A DNA stretch of 64,000 nt from Actinomycetospora termitidis (GTDB taxonomy: Bacteria; Actinomycetota; Actinomycetes; Mycobacteriales; Pseudonocardiaceae), in assembly GCF_030286555.1 (NCBI RefSeq), contig NZ_JASVWF010000001.1, positions 1,054,001 to 1,118,000 on the forward strand, read 5' to 3'. Below, piece by piece: positions 1-13,531 of this stretch (its first letter is position 1; each line of letters begins with the position of its first letter). The notes beneath the pieces are model-generated. The model did no database searches, was not told the DNA's origin, and saw only the letters and a list, made by a program, of their open reading frames with translations. Both the position numbers and the translations under genes were made by a program.

Positions 1-1
1 T

Positions 2-769
2 GGCGGGGCCAGCGGTCCGACCGGCGCCTCGGCGGGGGCCTCCGAGCACTCGGAGCGCGGCGCGGTCGCGTTCTCCCCGGTCGAGCAGCACCGCCCGCAC
101 GCGCCGACGGTGACCGGCCGGTCCCGCGAGGGCATGTTCGGCATCTCGGGCTCCGGTGACACCTCCGGGTTCGGCGGTCTGCGCCTGCCGGCCTACGCGC
201 CGGCTCCGGCCGAGCGGCCCTACGGGGGCTGGTTCGACGAGGTCGTGGACGAGACCGCGGCGGCCCTGGAGGAGGGCGGTCTCGTGGCGTTCGACGAGGC
301 CGTGCCGCAGGTGACCGTGGACCGCGGCGAGATGACCTGGTACGTCGCCCGCGAGCACCTGCCGGCGCTCGCGACGACCCTGCGCGACGACCCGGCGCTG
401 CGCTTCGAGTTCTGCTCCGGGGTCTCCGGGGTGGACTACGGCGAGGGCATCCCGCAGCAGCTCCACTCGGTGACGCAGCTGCTCTCGATGACCTACCGCC
501 GGCGGCTGCGCCTCGAGGTCTGCCTCGACGTCGACGACGCGCACTGCCCGTCGCTGGTGTCGATCTACCCGACGGCGGACTGGCACGAGCGCGAGACCTG
601 GGACATGTTCGGGATCGTCTACGACGGCCACCCGAGCCTGACCCGGATCCTCATGCCGGACGACTGGAACGGCCACCCGCAGCTCAAGAGCTATCCGCTG
701 GGCGGCATCCCGGTCGAGTACAAGGGCGCCGAGATCCCGCCGCCCGACCAGCGGAGGGCCTACACATGA
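2..769 (+). CDS. nuoC: NADH-quinone oxidoreductase subunit C (5' end outside window)
   Basis: Peripheral-arm subunit of respiratory complex I, the 30 kDa subunit that sits beside NuoD. The frame is open from base 2, so the true start is probably upstream of the window; a GTG at 110 is a possible but less likely start. The recognisable 30 kDa core includes the family signature around the segment [13 protein letters not shown], followed by [13 protein letters not shown]. The N-terminal part ([16 protein letters not shown]) is typical of actinobacterial NuoC. It overlaps nuoD by 4 bases (ATGA), as expected for a coupled nuo operon. Confidence 0.93.
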   Translation, partial: GGASGPTGASAGASEHSERGAVAFSPVEQHRPHAPTVTGRSREGMFGISGSGDTSGFGGLRLPAYAPAPAERPYGGWFDEVVDETAAALEEGGLVAFDEAVPQVTVDRGEMTWYVAREHLPALATTLRDDPALRFEFCSGVSGVDYGEGIPQQLHSVTQLLSMTYRRRLRLEVCLDVDDAHCPSLVSIYPTADWHERETWDMFGIVYDGHPSLTRILMPDDWNGHPQLKSYPLGGIPVEYKGAEIPPPDQRRAYT

Positions 770-2115
770 GCACCGACGTGCCCACCACCGACGCCACCGA
801 GGCCGCCGACCCGTACGCGGCCAGCTCCCGCGAGACCACCGAGGGCACCGTCTACACGGTCACCGGTGGCGACTGGGACGAGCTGGTCGACGAATCGACC
901 GGCGACGAGCGCATCGTCATCAACATGGGGCCGCAGCACCCCTCCACGCACGGCGTGCTCCGGCTCGTCCTGGAGATCTCCGGCGAGACGGTCACCGACG
1001 TGCGGCTGGTCATCGGCTACCTGCACACCGGGATCGAGAAGAACTGCGAGTACCGCACCTGGACCCAGGGCGTCACGTTCGTGACGCGCGCGGACTACCT
1101 CGCGCCGCTGTTCACCGAGACCGCGTACTGCATGTCCACCGAGCGCCTGCTCGGCATCGAGGTGCCGACGCGCGCGCAGGTGATCCGCGTGCTGCTCATG
1201 GAGATCAACCGGATCGGCTCGCACCTCGTCGCGCTGGCCACCGGCGGCATGGAGCTCGGCGCGCTGACCGGCATGACGAACGGCTTCCGGGAGCGCGAGG
1301 AGGTCCTGCACCTGCTCGAGTTCCTCACCGGCCTGCGCATGAACCACGCGTTCATCCGCCCGGGCGGCGTCGTGCAGGACCTCCCGGAGGGCGCCGAGAA
1401 GCGCATCCTCGAGTTCTGCGACGTCATGGACTCGCGCCTGCCCGGGTTCCACCAGCTGCTGACCGGCAACGCGATCTGGCAGCAGCGCCTCGTCGGGATC
1501 GGCTACCTGCCGCTGGACGGCTGTCTCTCGCTCGGCGTGACCGGGCCGATCCTGCGGTCCGCCGGCCTGGCGTGGGACCTGCGCAAGATCGACCCGTACC
1601 TGGGCTACGACCAGTACGACTTCGAGGTCCCGACCGACAATGCCGCCGACTCCTTCGCCCGCTACAAGCTGCGGGTCGAGGAGATGCACCAGTCCCTGCG
1701 GATCGTCCGGCAGTGCGTCGAGGCGCTCGAGCCGGGTCCGGTGATGGTGCAGGACGCCAAGATCGCGTGGCCGGCCAAGCTCTCCATCGGTGCCGACGGG
1801 ATGGGCAACTCCCTCGAGCACGTCCGGCAGATCATGGGTCAGTCGATGGAGTCCCTGATCCACCACTTCAAGCTGGTCACCGAGGGCTTCAAGGTGCCGC
1901 CGGGGCAGGCCTACGTGCCGATCGAGTCGCCGCGCGGCGAGCTCGGCGCGCACCTGGTCTCCGACGGCGGGACGCGCCCGCTGCGCGTGCACCTGCGCGA
2001 GCCCAGCTTCGTGAACCTGCAGGCGGCGCCGGCGATGTGCGAGGGCGGGATGGTCTCGGACGTCATCGCCGCGCTGGCCAGCCTCGACCCCGTGATGGGT
2101 GGGTGTGACCGATGA
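766..2115 (+). CDS. nuoD: NADH-quinone oxidoreductase subunit D
   Basis: The 49 kDa subunit of complex I, which forms the quinone pocket together with NuoB and NuoH. At 449 residues it is typical of actinobacterial NuoD. Visible family signatures are [15 protein letters not shown] near residue 50, the hydrogenase-like [12 protein letters not shown] segment, and the C-terminal [11 protein letters not shown]. The ATG overlaps the nuoC stop and its own stop overlaps the nuoE start, both as ATGA, so translation is probably coupled through the operon. Confidence 0.97.
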   Translation: MSTDVPTTDATEAADPYAASSRETTEGTVYTVTGGDWDELVDESTGDERIVINMGPQHPSTHGVLRLVLEISGETVTDVRLVIGYLHTGIEKNCEYRTWTQGVTFVTRADYLAPLFTETAYCMSTERLLGIEVPTRAQVIRVLLMEINRIGSHLVALATGGMELGALTGMTNGFREREEVLHLLEFLTGLRMNHAFIRPGGVVQDLPEGAEKRILEFCDVMDSRLPGFHQLLTGNAIWQQRLVGIGYLPLDGCLSLGVTGPILRSAGLAWDLRKIDPYLGYDQYDFEVPTDNAADSFARYKLRVEEMHQSLRIVRQCVEALEPGPVMVQDAKIAWPAKLSIGADGMGNSLEHVRQIMGQSMESLIHHFKLVTEGFKVPPGQAYVPIESPRGELGAHLVSDGGTRPLRVHLREPSFVNLQAAPAMCEGGMVSDVIAALASLDPVMGGCDR

Positions 2116-2905
2116 CCCGCTACCTCAGTCCCACCGACGCCGAGCGTCCGCGGGTGCGCCCCGACTCCGAGGTCGACCTGTCGGTGTTCGACGGCCAGCG
2201 CGAGCGCGCGGGCGCGATCGTGGCGCGCTACCCGGAGCCGCGCTCGGCCCTGCTGCCGCTGCTGCACCTGGTGCAGTACGTCGAGGGCCACGTCAGCCGG
2301 GCCGGCGTCGCGTTCTGCGCCGACGTCCTGGACATCACGCCCGCCGAGGTGTCGGCGGTCGCGACGTTCTACACGATGTACAAGCGCGAGCCGGTCGGCG
2401 AGCACCTGGTCAGCGTCTGCACGAACACGCTGTGCGCGGCGCTGGGTGGCGACGACATCTACGCGGCGGTGCGCGAGCGCCTCGGCGGCATCGGGCACGA
2501 GCAGACGGCGGGCGAGCCCGGGACCCCGGGCAGCCTGACCATCGAGCACGCCGAGTGCCTCGCGGCCTGCGACCTCGCTCCGGTGCTGACGGTGAACTAC
2601 GAGTTCTTCGACCGGCAGACGGTCGACTCCGCGCTCGAGATCATCGGGAAGCTGCAGGCCGGCGAGAAGCCGCACCCCACCCGCGGGGCCCCGCTGACCG
2701 ACTTTCGCCGGATCGAGCTGCTGCTGGCCGGCTTCTTCGACGACCCCGAGGTCGGGGGCGCGGCGGCGAACGCCGGTCCCAGCGCGGACGAGGCCACCCT
2801 CGCCGGCGCCCGGCTCGCCGAGGAGCGCGGCTGGACCGCGCCACCGATGCCCGACGGCGGACCCGACCGTCCGACCGAAGCGCCCGACCTGCCCGGAGGT
2901 GCGTC

Positions 2906-2909
<4 letters not shown>
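2112..2909 (+). CDS. nuoE: NADH-quinone oxidoreductase subunit E
   Basis: The 24 kDa subunit of complex I, which carries the N1a [2Fe-2S] cluster beside NuoF. The cluster ligands are visible as CTNTLC near residue 100 and ECLAAC about 40 residues later. At 265 residues it is longer than most NuoE proteins. The extra length is a C-terminal tail (roughly residues 200-265) rich in Ala, Gly, Pro and Asp, ending [14 protein letters not shown], which looks unstructured. It overlaps nuoD and nuoF by 4 bases each. Confidence 0.95.
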
Positions 2910-4264
<1,355 letters not shown>

Positions 4265-4265
4265 C

Positions 4266-6833
4266 ATGACCCAGGCACCAGAGCAGGAAGCGCCCCCGGT
4301 CCCCGAGGGTCACGTCAGGCTGACGATCGACGGCGAGACCGTCGACGCGCCGAAGGGCGAGATCCTCATCCGGACCTGCGAGCGCCTCGGCATCGTCGTC
4401 CCGCGGTTCTGCGACCACCCCCTCCTCGAGCCGGCCGGCGCCTGCCGCCAGTGCCTGGTCGAGGTGGAGATGGGCGGACGGCCGATGCCCAAGCCGCAGG
4501 CCAGCTGCACCATGACCGTCGCCGACGGCATGGTGGTGAAGACCCAGCGCACCAGCGCCGTCGCCGACAAGGCGCAGCAGGGCGTGATGGAGCTGCTGCT
4601 CATCAACCACCCGCTGGACTGCCCGATCTGCGACAAGGGCGGCGAGTGCCCGCTGCAGAACCAGGCGATGTCCTCCGGCCGGGCGGAGTCGCGGTTCCAC
4701 GAGCACAAGCGCACGTTCGAGAAGCCCCTCGCGATCTCCGACGAGGTCCTGCTCGACCGCGAGCGCTGCGTGCTCTGCCAGCGCTGCACCCGGTTCTCCG
4801 AGCAGATCGCCGGCGACCCCTTCATCGAGCTGCTCGAGCGGGGCGCCCACCAGCAGATCGGCACGGAGGAGACCGCCTGGGGCGACGGTGAGGACTTCCA
4901 GTCCTACTTCTCCGGGAACACCATCCAGATCTGCCCGGTCGGCGCGCTGACCTCGGCGTCCTACCGCTTCCGCAGCCGTCCCTTCGACCTGGTCTCGACG
5001 CCGGGGAAGTGCGAGCACTGCGCCTCGGGCTGCTCGACCCGCCGGGACTGGCGTCGCGGCGGGGTGACCCGCGTGCTCGCCGGTGAGGACCCGAACGTCA
5101 ACGAGGAGTGGCTCTGCGACAAGGGCCGCTTCGCCTTCCGCTACCCGACCTCGGTGCAGCGGGTGCTGCAGCCCATGGTCCGCGAGGACGGCGTGCTCAC
5201 CCCCGTCTCCTGGGTCGAGGCGCTGGAGCGGGCGGCCACGCTGCTCGCCTCCGCGCGTGACGGCGGCGGCGCTCCGCGGGTCGACGACGAGGGCACCGAG
5301 CTCGGGCCCAAGCGCGGGGTCGGGGTGCTGCCCGGCGGCCGGCTGACGATCGAGGACGCCTACGCGTACGGGAAGTTCGCCCGCCTCGCGCTGCGGACCA
5401 ACGACGTCGACCACCGCGCGCGGGCGCACTCCGACGAGGAGCTGGACTTCCTCGCCGGACACGCCGCGGGCGTCGCCCCCACCCATGTCTCCTTCGCCCA
5501 CCTCGAGGCCGCCCGCACCGTGCTGTGCGTGGCGTTCGAGCCCGAGGAGGAGGCGGCGATCGTCTTCCTGCGCCTGCGCAAGGCGGCCCGCCACGGCACC
5601 CGCGTGGTCCACCTGTCGTCCTGGACGACGCCGGCCGTGGTGAAGACCGGCGGCCACCTCGTCCGGGTCGCCCCCGGCGACGAGCCCGCGGCCCTGGCCG
5701 ACCTGCCCGACGACCTCGCGGCCGCCCTGGCCGAGCCGGGCGCCGTCGTGCTGGTCGGGGAGCGGGCCGCGGAGGTCCCGGGGTTGCTCACCGCGGTCTC
5801 CGACCTCGGTGCGCGCACCGGCGCCCGGATCGCCTGGGTGCCGCGCCGCGCCGGCGAGCGGGGCGGGGTGGACGCCGGCACGCTGCCGACCCTGCTGCCG
5901 GGGTCGCGGACCGTCACCGACGCCGACCACCGCGAGGCGGTCGCCGAGGTGTGGGGCGTGCCGACGCTGCCCGAGACGCCCGGGCGCGACCTCACCGCGA
6001 TGCTGACCGCGGCCCGCGACGGCGAGCTCGCCGGCCTCGTCCTGGGCGGTGTGGAGCTCCGCGACCTGCCCGACCCGGAGCTCGCCCGCGCCGCGCTCGC
6101 CGAGGCGGACGTGGTCATCTCGCTGGAGCAGGTGCTCTCCGAGGTCAGCGAGCACGCCGACGTCGTGCTGCCGGTGGCGCCCGCGGTCAACCGCAGCGGC
6201 ACCTACCGCAACTGGGAAGGCCGCGACCGCCCGTTCGGGACGACGATCGACCCCGGCCAGGGCGGTTCCGGCCGCGTCGGCGGCACGGCCGCGGTGACGC
6301 TGCCGGACTGCCGGGTGCTGGACTCGCTCGCCGTCGAGATGGACGTCGACCTGTTCACCCAGACCCCGCAGGCGGCCGCCGCCGAGCTCGCGGAGCTGGG
6401 CGCCGTGGCGGTCACGCCGTCCACCCCGGCGACCCGTCCCGCGGCCCCGCACGCGGATGACCCCTCCCGGACACCCGACGTCGGTGAGGCGCCACTCGCA
6501 CGTCCGGTCCGCCTCGCCACGTGGCGCCAGCTGATCGACGGCGGCGCGCTGCTGGCCGAGGAGCACGACCTGCCCGGCACCGCCCGCCCGGTGCGCCTGC
6601 GCGCCGCCGTGGGCACCGCCGAGCGGCTCGGCCTGGTGCCCGGACAGACCGCCCGGATCGCGGATGCCCTCGACCTCGTCGTCGAGATCGCGGACCTGCC
6701 CGAGGACGTGGTGTGGGCGCCGTCCCACGTGCCGGTCGCGGGCGGGGTCGTCACGCTCGCCGGGCTCGGCCTGCGCCACGGGGACCTCGTCGAGGTGACC
6801 GGCTCCACCGTCGGGAACGGAGGAGAGCAGTGA
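4266..6833 (+). CDS. nuoG: NADH-quinone oxidoreductase subunit G
   Basis: The 75 kDa iron-sulfur subunit of complex I, 855 residues. The N-terminal ferredoxin domain has the [2Fe-2S] ligands (RFCDHP, GACRQC and ASC). It is followed by the [13 protein letters not shown] and [10 protein letters not shown] clusters. The motif CEHCASGC with a later WLCDKGRF (near residues 255-285) fits the extra N7 cluster found in some bacterial NuoG. The rest is the molybdopterin oxidoreductase-like domain, which in this family has lost cofactor function. The stop overlaps the nuoH GTG. Confidence 0.96.
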   Translation: MTQAPEQEAPPVPEGHVRLTIDGETVDAPKGEILIRTCERLGIVVPRFCDHPLLEPAGACRQCLVEVEMGGRPMPKPQASCTMTVADGMVVKTQRTSAVADKAQQGVMELLLINHPLDCPICDKGGECPLQNQAMSSGRAESRFHEHKRTFEKPLAISDEVLLDRERCVLCQRCTRFSEQIAGDPFIELLERGAHQQIGTEETAWGDGEDFQSYFSGNTIQICPVGALTSASYRFRSRPFDLVSTPGKCEHCASGCSTRRDWRRGGVTRVLAGEDPNVNEEWLCDKGRFAFRYPTSVQRVLQPMVREDGVLTPVSWVEALERAATLLASARDGGGAPRVDDEGTELGPKRGVGVLPGGRLTIEDAYAYGKFARLALRTNDVDHRARAHSDEELDFLAGHAAGVAPTHVSFAHLEAARTVLCVAFEPEEEAAIVFLRLRKAARHGTRVVHLSSWTTPAVVKTGGHLVRVAPGDEPAALADLPDDLAAALAEPGAVVLVGERAAEVPGLLTAVSDLGARTGARIAWVPRRAGERGGVDAGTLPTLLPGSRTVTDADHREAVAEVWGVPTLPETPGRDLTAMLTAARDGELAGLVLGGVELRDLPDPELARAALAEADVVISLEQVLSEVSEHADVVLPVAPAVNRSGTYRNWEGRDRPFGTTIDPGQGGSGRVGGTAAVTLPDCRVLDSLAVEMDVDLFTQTPQAAAAELAELGAVAVTPSTPATRPAAPHADDPSRTPDVGEAPLARPVRLATWRQLIDGGALLAEEHDLPGTARPVRLRAAVGTAERLGLVPGQTARIADALDLVVEIADLPEDVVWAPSHVPVAGGVVTLAGLGLRHGDLVEVTGSTVGNGGEQ

Positions 6834-8167
6834 ACCCGCTCCCGCCGCCCGGGACCCCCGGGTACACCCAGGCGCTCATCGCGGACGACCCGATCTGGCT
6901 GACGATCATCAAGGTCGTCGCCGTCTTCGGGCTGCTGGTGTTCATGACGCTGTTCATGATCTGGCTGGAGCGCCGGGTCGTGGGGCGCATGCAGCAGCGG
7001 CCCGGGCCGAACTGGAACGGCCCGTTCGGGCTGCTCCAGTCGCTGGCCGACGGGCTGAAGCTGGCGTTCAAGGAGGACATCCGCCCGGTCCTCGCGGACA
7101 AGGCGGTCTTCTTCATCGCCCCGGTGATCTCGACGATCCCGGCGTTCGTCGCGTTCGCGGTGATCCCGCTCGGACCCGAGGTGTCGATCTTCGGGTACCA
7201 CACCGCGCTGCAGGTGGCCGACCTGCCGGTGGGCATCCTCGTCGTCCTCGCCTGCTCGTCGGTGGGCGTCTACGGCATCGTGCTGGCCGGCTGGGCGTCC
7301 GGGTCGCCGTACCCGCTGCTCGGCAGCCTGCGCAGTGCCGCCCAGGTGATCTCCTACGAGCTGGCGCTCGGCCTCTCGATCATCGGCGTGGTGCTCTACG
7401 CGGGCTCGCTGTCCACCGCGGACATCGTCAGCGCCCAGCAGAACGGCTGGTACATCTGGCTGCTGCCGGTCAGCTTCATCGTGTTCGCGGTGTCGATGGT
7501 CGGCGAGACGAACCGGGCGCCGTTCGACCTGCCCGAGGCCGAGTCGGAGCTCGTCGGCGGGTTCCACACGGAGTACTCGTCGCTGAAGTTCGCGCTCTTC
7601 TTCCTCGCCGAGTACGTCAACATGGTCACCCTCTCCGCGGTGGCGACGACGCTGTTCCTCGGCGGCTGGATGGCGCCGTGGCCGCTCTCCCTGATCCCCG
7701 GGGTCAACGAGGGCTGGCTGCCGCTCGTCTGGTTCATCACCAAGATGTTCGTGTTCCTGTTCGTCTACATCTGGCTGCGCGGCACGCTGCCCCGCCAGCG
7801 CTACGACCAGTTCATGCGCCTCGGCTGGAAGATCCTCATCCCGGTCAGCCTGGTGTGGGTCGTCGCGGTGGCCGCGCTGCGGGTGCTGCGCACCGAGTAC
7901 GGCACGATCTCGGCGCCGGTGGTGCTGATGATCGGCGCGGTCGTGCTGGTGGTGGCGATCGTGGTCGCGCTGATGCTGCCCGACCGGGCGGCCGAGGACG
8001 ACGAGGCGACCGCCGAGCCACCCGTCGTCGGGAACTATCCCGTGCCGCCGCTGGACCTCACCGTCCCGACGAGCCCGCCGCGGCGCCGCCGGTCCGTGTC
8101 GGGCACGGCGAAGGAGACGGCGGCGGTGGGCTCCGGTCGGAAGTCCGATCAGAAGGAGGACGCCTGA
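6830..8167 (+). CDS. nuoH: NADH-quinone oxidoreductase subunit H
   Basis: Membrane subunit of complex I (ND1 homologue) that forms part of the quinone chamber, with about eight membrane spans. The GTG at 6830 overlaps the nuoG stop (GTGA) and gives 445 residues starting [14 protein letters not shown]; upstream in-frame codons lie inside nuoG and were rejected. Conserved segments include [33 protein letters not shown] and the [14 protein letters not shown] loop. A hydrophilic C-terminal tail of about 60 residues, rich in Pro, Arg and Lys, follows the last span. Confidence 0.96.
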   Translation: MNPLPPPGTPGYTQALIADDPIWLTIIKVVAVFGLLVFMTLFMIWLERRVVGRMQQRPGPNWNGPFGLLQSLADGLKLAFKEDIRPVLADKAVFFIAPVISTIPAFVAFAVIPLGPEVSIFGYHTALQVADLPVGILVVLACSSVGVYGIVLAGWASGSPYPLLGSLRSAAQVISYELALGLSIIGVVLYAGSLSTADIVSAQQNGWYIWLLPVSFIVFAVSMVGETNRAPFDLPEAESELVGGFHTEYSSLKFALFFLAEYVNMVTLSAVATTLFLGGWMAPWPLSLIPGVNEGWLPLVWFITKMFVFLFVYIWLRGTLPRQRYDQFMRLGWKILIPVSLVWVVAVAALRVLRTEYGTISAPVVLMIGAVVLVVAIVVALMLPDRAAEDDEATAEPPVVGNYPVPPLDLTVPTSPPRRRRSVSGTAKETAAVGSGRKSDQKEDA

Positions 8168-8784
8168 TGGGCATGTTCGACGGCATCGCCGGCTTCGGCG
8201 TCACCTTCTCGACGATGTTCAAGAAGGTCGTCACCGAGGAGTACCCGCTGGTCAAGAAGGTGACCGCGCCGCGCTACCACGGCCGCCACCAGCTCAACCG
8301 GCACCCGGACGGGCTGGAGAAGTGCGTGGGCTGCGAGCTGTGCGCCTGGGCCTGCCCGGCCGACGCGATCTACGTCGAGGGCGGGGACAACACCCCGGAG
8401 GCGCGGTACTCGCCCGGTGAGCGCTACGGCGCGATCTACCAGATCAACTACCTGCGCTGCATCGGCTGCGGGCTCTGCATCGAGGCGTGCCCGACGCGGT
8501 CGCTCACGATGACGAACGAGTACGAGCTCGCCGACGACGACCGGCAGGACCTGATCTACACCAAGGACATGCTGCTCGCGCCGCTGCTGCCGGGCATGGA
8601 GCAGCCGCCGCACCCGATGCGGCTCGGCGAGGACGAGCAGGACTACTACGTGCAGGGCCCGGAGATGGCGCGCCGCGGCAGGGAGCAGGCCGGGGACACC
8701 GACCTGGACACCGACAACCGCGCCGGCGCCAACGCGCTGCCGGGCGCCGCGCTGGTCGGGAAGGCGTCGGAGGACAAGCGATGA
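8167..8784 (+). CDS. nuoI: NADH-quinone oxidoreductase subunit I
   Basis: The 23 kDa subunit with the two [4Fe-4S] clusters N6a and N6b, which pass electrons toward NuoB. Both ferredoxin motifs are plain: [12 protein letters not shown] near residue 53 and [12 protein letters not shown] near residue 98. At 205 residues it is somewhat long, owing to a C-terminal tail rich in Asp, Ala and Arg. The ATG shares one base with the nuoH stop (TGATG), and the gene overlaps nuoJ by 4 bases. Confidence 0.96.
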   Translation: MGMFDGIAGFGVTFSTMFKKVVTEEYPLVKKVTAPRYHGRHQLNRHPDGLEKCVGCELCAWACPADAIYVEGGDNTPEARYSPGERYGAIYQINYLRCIGCGLCIEACPTRSLTMTNEYELADDDRQDLIYTKDMLLAPLLPGMEQPPHPMRLGEDEQDYYVQGPEMARRGREQAGDTDLDTDNRAGANALPGAALVGKASEDKR

Positions 8785-9584
8785 CCACCTCGATCGGCGA
8801 GGCCGTCGGGTTCTGGATCCTCGGGCCGGTCGCGCTCGCCGGCGGGCTCGGGATGGTCTTCTCCCGCAACGCCGTGCACTCGGCGCTGTGGCTGGTGCTG
8901 ACGATGCTCTCGCTCGGGCTGCTCTACATGACGCAGTCCGCGCCGTTCCTGGGGTTCACCCAGATCATCGTCTACACCGGCGCGATCATGATGCTGTTCG
9001 TCTTCGTGCTGATGATGGTCGGCCGGGACGCCTCGGACTCCGTCGTGGAGGTGCTGCGCGGGCAACGCGTGGCGGCGGCGGTCCTGGGCATCGGGCTCGC
9101 GGGGCTGATGATCGGCGCGGTCGCGCAGTCGGTCACGGTGCCGCTGAGCACCGGGGCGACGCCCGGGTCGAACGTCGGCGGGCTCGGCCTGCTGATCTTC
9201 CAGCGCTACCTGCTGGCCTTCGAGCTGACCTCGGCGCTGATCATCACCGGCGCGGTGGGGGCGATGGTCTACACCTTCGCCGGCCGGGCCCGGTCGAAGG
9301 CGATCACGCAGAAGGAGCGGGTCGTCGAGCGGCTGCGCGGCCCGCTGGAGAAGTTCGGGTCCCGCTCCGGTCCCGGCGTCTTCGCGACGGCGGACTCGGT
9401 CGCCACCCCGGCGCTGCTGCCCGACGGGTCCGTGGCCCCGGAGTCGCTCTCCGAGATCATCGAGGCCACCGCCCGCGAGCGGCTCGGCCACCAGTCCGAG
9501 CTGGCCCACCCGGGCGACGAGCACGACGCCGGGGCCCACTCCCACCACACCGGGCGCGAAGAGATCACGGGGAGCCAGACGTGA
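8781..9584 (+). CDS. nuoJ: NADH-quinone oxidoreductase subunit J
   Basis: Membrane subunit of complex I (ND6 homologue), 267 residues with five predicted hydrophobic spans in the first 175. The conserved span [19 protein letters not shown], which contains the pi-bulge helix of the family, is present near residue 57. The start ATG at 8781 overlaps the nuoI stop. The C-terminal 90 residues are hydrophilic and His/Glu-rich, probably a cytoplasmic tail as seen in other actinobacterial NuoJ. Confidence 0.95.
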   Translation: MTTSIGEAVGFWILGPVALAGGLGMVFSRNAVHSALWLVLTMLSLGLLYMTQSAPFLGFTQIIVYTGAIMMLFVFVLMMVGRDASDSVVEVLRGQRVAAAVLGIGLAGLMIGAVAQSVTVPLSTGATPGSNVGGLGLLIFQRYLLAFELTSALIITGAVGAMVYTFAGRARSKAITQKERVVERLRGPLEKFGSRSGPGVFATADSVATPALLPDGSVAPESLSEIIEATARERLGHQSELAHPGDEHDAGAHSHHTGREEITGSQT

Positions 9585-9880
9585 GCCCCACGAACTACCT
9601 GCTGCTCTCGGCGCTCCTGTTCGCGATCGGCACCGTCGGCGTGCTGGTGCGGCGCAACGCGATCGTCGTGTTCATGTGCGTCGAGCTCATGCTCAACGCG
9701 GTGAACCTGTCGCTGGTGACCTTCGCGCGCATCAACGGCTCGCTCGACGGCCAGGTCATGGCCTTCTTCGTCATGGTCGTCGCCGCGGCGGAGGTCGTCG
9801 TCGGCCTCTCGATCATCATGGCCATCTTCCGCACGCGCCGGACCGCCTCGGTCGACGACGCGAACCTCCTCAAGTACTGA
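9581..9880 (+). CDS. nuoK: NADH-quinone oxidoreductase subunit K
   Basis: Small membrane subunit of complex I (ND4L homologue). The GTG at 9581 overlaps the nuoJ stop and gives 99 residues, the standard NuoK length. There are three hydrophobic spans. The conserved glutamate of span 2 is visible in [16 protein letters not shown], and that of span 3 in [12 protein letters not shown]; both belong to the proton-path glutamates of the family. A 13-base gap carrying a GGGAG ribosome site leads to nuoL. Confidence 0.96.
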   Translation: MSPTNYLLLSALLFAIGTVGVLVRRNAIVVFMCVELMLNAVNLSLVTFARINGSLDGQVMAFFVMVVAAAEVVVGLSIIMAIFRTRRTASVDDANLLKY

Positions 9881-9893
9881 CGGGAGCCTCTCG

Positions 9894-11888
9894 ATGCTCA
9901 CCGAGTTGCCCCCCGTGGCCCCCGCGACGGGAGCCGGCACCGCCGCCTGGCTCCTGGTCGCGCTGCCGGCCCTGGGTGCCGCGGTGCTCTTCCTCGGCGG
10001 TCGGCGGACCGACCGCTGGGGCCACCTGCTCGGCACCGCGACGGTGCTGGCGTCGTTCGTCTACGGCGCGGTCCTGTTCGTCTCCACGCTCGCGCTGCCG
10101 GGCGAGGAGCGGGTGCGCGACCTGCCGCTCTACGAGTGGTTCGCCTCCGGGTCGCTCTCGGTGGAGTTCGGGCTGCGCCTGGACCCGCTGTCGCTGACGT
10201 TCGTCCTGCTCATCACCGGCGTCGGGTCGCTGATCCACATCTACTCGGTGGGCTACATGGCCCACGACGAGAACCGGCGCAAGTTCTTCGCGATGCTCAA
10301 CCTGTTCGTCGCGTCGATGCTCGTGCTGGTCCTCGGCAACGGCTTCCTCACCCTGTACCTCGGGTGGGAGGGCGTCGGCCTCGCGTCGTACCTGCTGATC
10401 GGCTTCTACGTGCAGCGCCCGCTCGCCGCGTCCGCGGCGAAGAAGGCGTTCCTCATGAACCGCGTCGGCGACGTCGGCCTCGCGCTCGCGATCTTCATCC
10501 TGTTCGCGCAGCTCGGCACCACCCAGTACACCGAGGTCTTCGCGCGGATCGGGGAGCTCTCGCCGGGCGCGATCACGGCGGTGGCGCTGCTCCTCCTGCT
10601 CGGCGCGTGCGGCAAATCCGGCCAGTTCCCGCTGCAGGCCTGGCTCCCCGACGCCATGGAGGGCCCGACCCCGGTCTCGGCGCTCATCCACGCCGCCACC
10701 ATGGTCACGGCAGGGGTCTACCTGGTCGCCCGGACGCACCCGATCTACGACCTGACGCCCACCGGTCAGCTCGTCGTGACGATCGTCGGCGCGGTCACGC
10801 TGCTCATCGGCGCGATCGTGGGCTGCGCGTACGACGACATCAAGAAGGTCCTGGCCTACTCCACGGTGAGCCAGATCGGCTACATGATGCTGGCCGTCGG
10901 CCTCGGCCCGATCGGCTACGCGGCGGGCCTCGCCCACCTGCTCACCCACGGCTTCTTCAAGGCCGGGCTCTTCCTCGGGGCCGGCTCGGTGATGCACGGG
11001 ATGGCCGACGAGACCGACATGCGCCGGTTCGGCGGGCTGTGGCGGCACATGCCGATCACGTTCGCCACGTTCACCCTGGGCTATCTCGCCCTCATCGGCT
11101 TCCCGTTCCTGTCCGGCTTCTACTCGAAGGACCTCATCATCGAGGCCGCCCTCGGGGGCCCGCCGGTCCGCGGGTGGCTGCTGGGCGGGGCGGCGCTGCT
11201 CGCCGCCGGGCTCACCGCCTTCTACATGACGCGGCTGATGCTGATGACGTTCTTCGGACCGGAGCGGTGGCGCTCGCTCACCCCGCGCTCGACCCCGTGG
11301 GACCCGGCGTTCGAGGCCTCCACGCCCTCGGAGCACGGCGAGCACTACCACCCGCACGAGTCGCCCGCCTCGATGACGGTGCCGATGATCGTGCTCGCGA
11401 TCGGCTCGGTGGGGGCCGGTGCGTTCCTCGTGATCGGGGAGCGGCTCGGCGGGTGGCTCGAGCCCGCGATCGGCCCGGTGCGCGAGGTGGAGGAGGCCGT
11501 CATCCCGACGGGGCTCGTCCCCGGCATCGCGTCCGTGCTCATGCTCCTCGGCGCCGGGATCGCCTACCTGACGGTGGGCCGCAAGCCGGTCCCGGTGGAG
11601 CGCCCGGCGCGGGTGGCGCTGCCGGTGCGGGCCGCGCGGGCCGACCTGTACGCCAACGCGATCAACGAGGGGCTGATCGCGCGGCCGGGCCTCTGGCTCT
11701 CCCGCGCGCTGGTGTACCTCGACAACCGCGGGGTCGACGGCGCCGTCAACGGCACCGCCGCCCTGCTCGGCGGTGCGTCGGGGCGGGCCCGACGCACCCA
11801 GACCGGGTTCGTGCGCTCCTACGCGCTGACGATGCTGGGAGGCTCGATCGTGCTGGTCGCGGCGCTGCTGGCGGTGGCGCTGCCGTGA
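9894..11888 (+). CDS. nuoL: NADH-quinone oxidoreductase subunit L
   Basis: Antiporter-like proton-pumping subunit of complex I (ND5 homologue), 664 residues with about 16 hydrophobic segments. The core motifs include [17 protein letters not shown], the [18 protein letters not shown] loop, [16 protein letters not shown] and the [17 protein letters not shown] helix with its lysine. The C-terminal lateral helix region is present. The start is preceded by GGGAG with good spacing, and the stop overlaps the nuoM GTG. Confidence 0.97.
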   Translation: MLTELPPVAPATGAGTAAWLLVALPALGAAVLFLGGRRTDRWGHLLGTATVLASFVYGAVLFVSTLALPGEERVRDLPLYEWFASGSLSVEFGLRLDPLSLTFVLLITGVGSLIHIYSVGYMAHDENRRKFFAMLNLFVASMLVLVLGNGFLTLYLGWEGVGLASYLLIGFYVQRPLAASAAKKAFLMNRVGDVGLALAIFILFAQLGTTQYTEVFARIGELSPGAITAVALLLLLGACGKSGQFPLQAWLPDAMEGPTPVSALIHAATMVTAGVYLVARTHPIYDLTPTGQLVVTIVGAVTLLIGAIVGCAYDDIKKVLAYSTVSQIGYMMLAVGLGPIGYAAGLAHLLTHGFFKAGLFLGAGSVMHGMADETDMRRFGGLWRHMPITFATFTLGYLALIGFPFLSGFYSKDLIIEAALGGPPVRGWLLGGAALLAAGLTAFYMTRLMLMTFFGPERWRSLTPRSTPWDPAFEASTPSEHGEHYHPHESPASMTVPMIVLAIGSVGAGAFLVIGERLGGWLEPAIGPVREVEEAVIPTGLVPGIASVLMLLGAGIAYLTVGRKPVPVERPARVALPVRAARADLYANAINEGLIARPGLWLSRALVYLDNRGVDGAVNGTAALLGGASGRARRTQTGFVRSYALTMLGGSIVLVAALLAVALP

Positions 11889-13531
11889 GCGCCCTGCTGA
11901 TCGTCCTCGTCCTGCTGCCCCTGCTCGGGGCGGCCGTCGTCGGTGGCCTGGTCAAGGCCGGGCGGGACGCGGCGGCGACGTCGTCGGGCTTCGTCGTCGC
12001 CCTCGTCGAGCTCGTGCTGACCGGCGTCGCCTGGGGGCTGTTCGACCCCGCCGCGCCGACCCGGTTCCAGGGCGAGTCCTCCGTGCCGTGGATCCCGGCG
12101 TTCGGGGTGTCGTTCTCGCTGGGCGTCGACGGCATCGCGCTCGCGATGATCGCGCTGCTCGCGGTGCTGACGCCGATCGTCATCGCCTACACGTCGTTCA
12201 CGCGGGCGGCCGAGAAGTTCCCGGACGACCGCGGGGCCGGTGGCTTCGTCGCGCTGATGCTCGCCCTGCAGGGCGTGCTGGTCGCGCTGTTCGCCGCGAC
12301 CGACGTCTTCGTCTTCTACGTGGCGTTCGAGGTCATGCTCGTCCCGATGTACTTCATCATCGGGCGCTTCGGCGGGGCCCGGCGGCAGTACGCCGCGGTG
12401 AAGTTCTTCCTGTACTCGTTCCTGGGCGGGCTGATCATGCTCGGCTCGGTGATCGGGATCTACGTCGCGAGCGGCACGCGACTCGGGCAGGCCACGTTCG
12501 ACTGGGCGGAGCTGCAGCGCCTCGCGGCGTCGCTGCCGGAGTCCACGCAGATCCTCCTGTTCCTCGGGTTCTTCGCCGCGTTCGCGATCAAGGCGCCGCT
12601 GGTACCGCTGCACACGTGGCTGCCCGACGCCGGTGCGCAGGCCCCGATCGGCGGTGGCGTGATCCTGGTCGGCGTCCTGGACAAGGTCGGCGTCTTCGGG
12701 TTCCTGCGCTACTGCCTCCCGCTGTTCCCGCTGGCCTCGCAGACCCTCGCGCCGCTGGTGCTCGTGCTCTCGGTGATCGGCGTGCTCTACGGCGCGCTGC
12801 TCGCCGCCATGCAGACCGACATGAAGCGCTTCGTCTCCTACACCTCGATCGCCCACTTCGGGTTCATCGGGCTGGGGATCTTCGCGTTCTCGCAGCAGGC
12901 CGTCGCGGGCTCGGCGCTGTACATGGTCAACCACGGCATCTCGACCGCGATGCTCTTCCTCGTCGTCGGGATGCTCGCCGCCCGGGGCGGGTCGACGCAG
13001 ATCGCCGACTACGGCGGCGTCGGGAAGATCGCGCCGGTGCTCTCGGGGCTCTTCCTGGTCGCGGGCCTGACGACGCTGTCGCTGCCCGGGACGAACTCGT
13101 TCGTGTCCGAGTTCCTGGTGCTGATCGGCTCCTGGCCGCGCGAGCCCGTCTACACGGTGATCGCCACGGTCGGGATCATCTTCGCGGCCCTCTACGTGCT
13201 CTGGGTCTACCAGCGCACGATGACCGGCCCGCTGCGCGGCGAGGCCGTCGTCGGCGGCGGACCGGGCGCCGCGTCCGCACGGGCGCTCGCCGGCGGGCCC
13301 GGGTTCGCCGACCCGGTCGACACCGACCCGCCGTCGGGTACGGGCACGAAGGCCCGGTTCGGTGACCTGACCGGCCGGGAGATCGGGGTGCTCGCCCCGC
13401 TGGTCCTGCTGATCTTCCTGCTCGGGTTCTTCCCGCAGCCGGTGCTCGACGTCATCAACCCGGCGGTCTCCGCCACGATGAGCGAGGTCGGCGTGCCCGA
13501 CCCGGTCGGTCCGAACGGGGTGGCCCGCTGA
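11885..13531 (+). CDS. nuoM: NADH-quinone oxidoreductase subunit M
   Basis: Antiporter-like subunit of complex I (ND4 homologue), 548 residues. The GTG at 11885 overlaps the nuoL stop and starts the expected hydrophobic N-terminus [15 protein letters not shown]. Conserved segments include the glutamate of span 5 in [14 protein letters not shown], the [15 protein letters not shown] loop and [21 protein letters not shown] Gly/Ala-rich cytoplasmic loop near residues 450-490 is longer than in the E. coli protein. The last A of its stop is the first base of nuoN. Confidence 0.97.
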   Translation: MSALLIVLVLLPLLGAAVVGGLVKAGRDAAATSSGFVVALVELVLTGVAWGLFDPAAPTRFQGESSVPWIPAFGVSFSLGVDGIALAMIALLAVLTPIVIAYTSFTRAAEKFPDDRGAGGFVALMLALQGVLVALFAATDVFVFYVAFEVMLVPMYFIIGRFGGARRQYAAVKFFLYSFLGGLIMLGSVIGIYVASGTRLGQATFDWAELQRLAASLPESTQILLFLGFFAAFAIKAPLVPLHTWLPDAGAQAPIGGGVILVGVLDKVGVFGFLRYCLPLFPLASQTLAPLVLVLSVIGVLYGALLAAMQTDMKRFVSYTSIAHFGFIGLGIFAFSQQAVAGSALYMVNHGISTAMLFLVVGMLAARGGSTQIADYGGVGKIAPVLSGLFLVAGLTTLSLPGTNSFVSEFLVLIGSWPREPVYTVIATVGIIFAALYVLWVYQRTMTGPLRGEAVVGGGPGAASARALAGGPGFADPVDTDPPSGTGTKARFGDLTGREIGVLAPLVLLIFLLGFFPQPVLDVINPAVSATMSEVGVPDPVGPNGVAR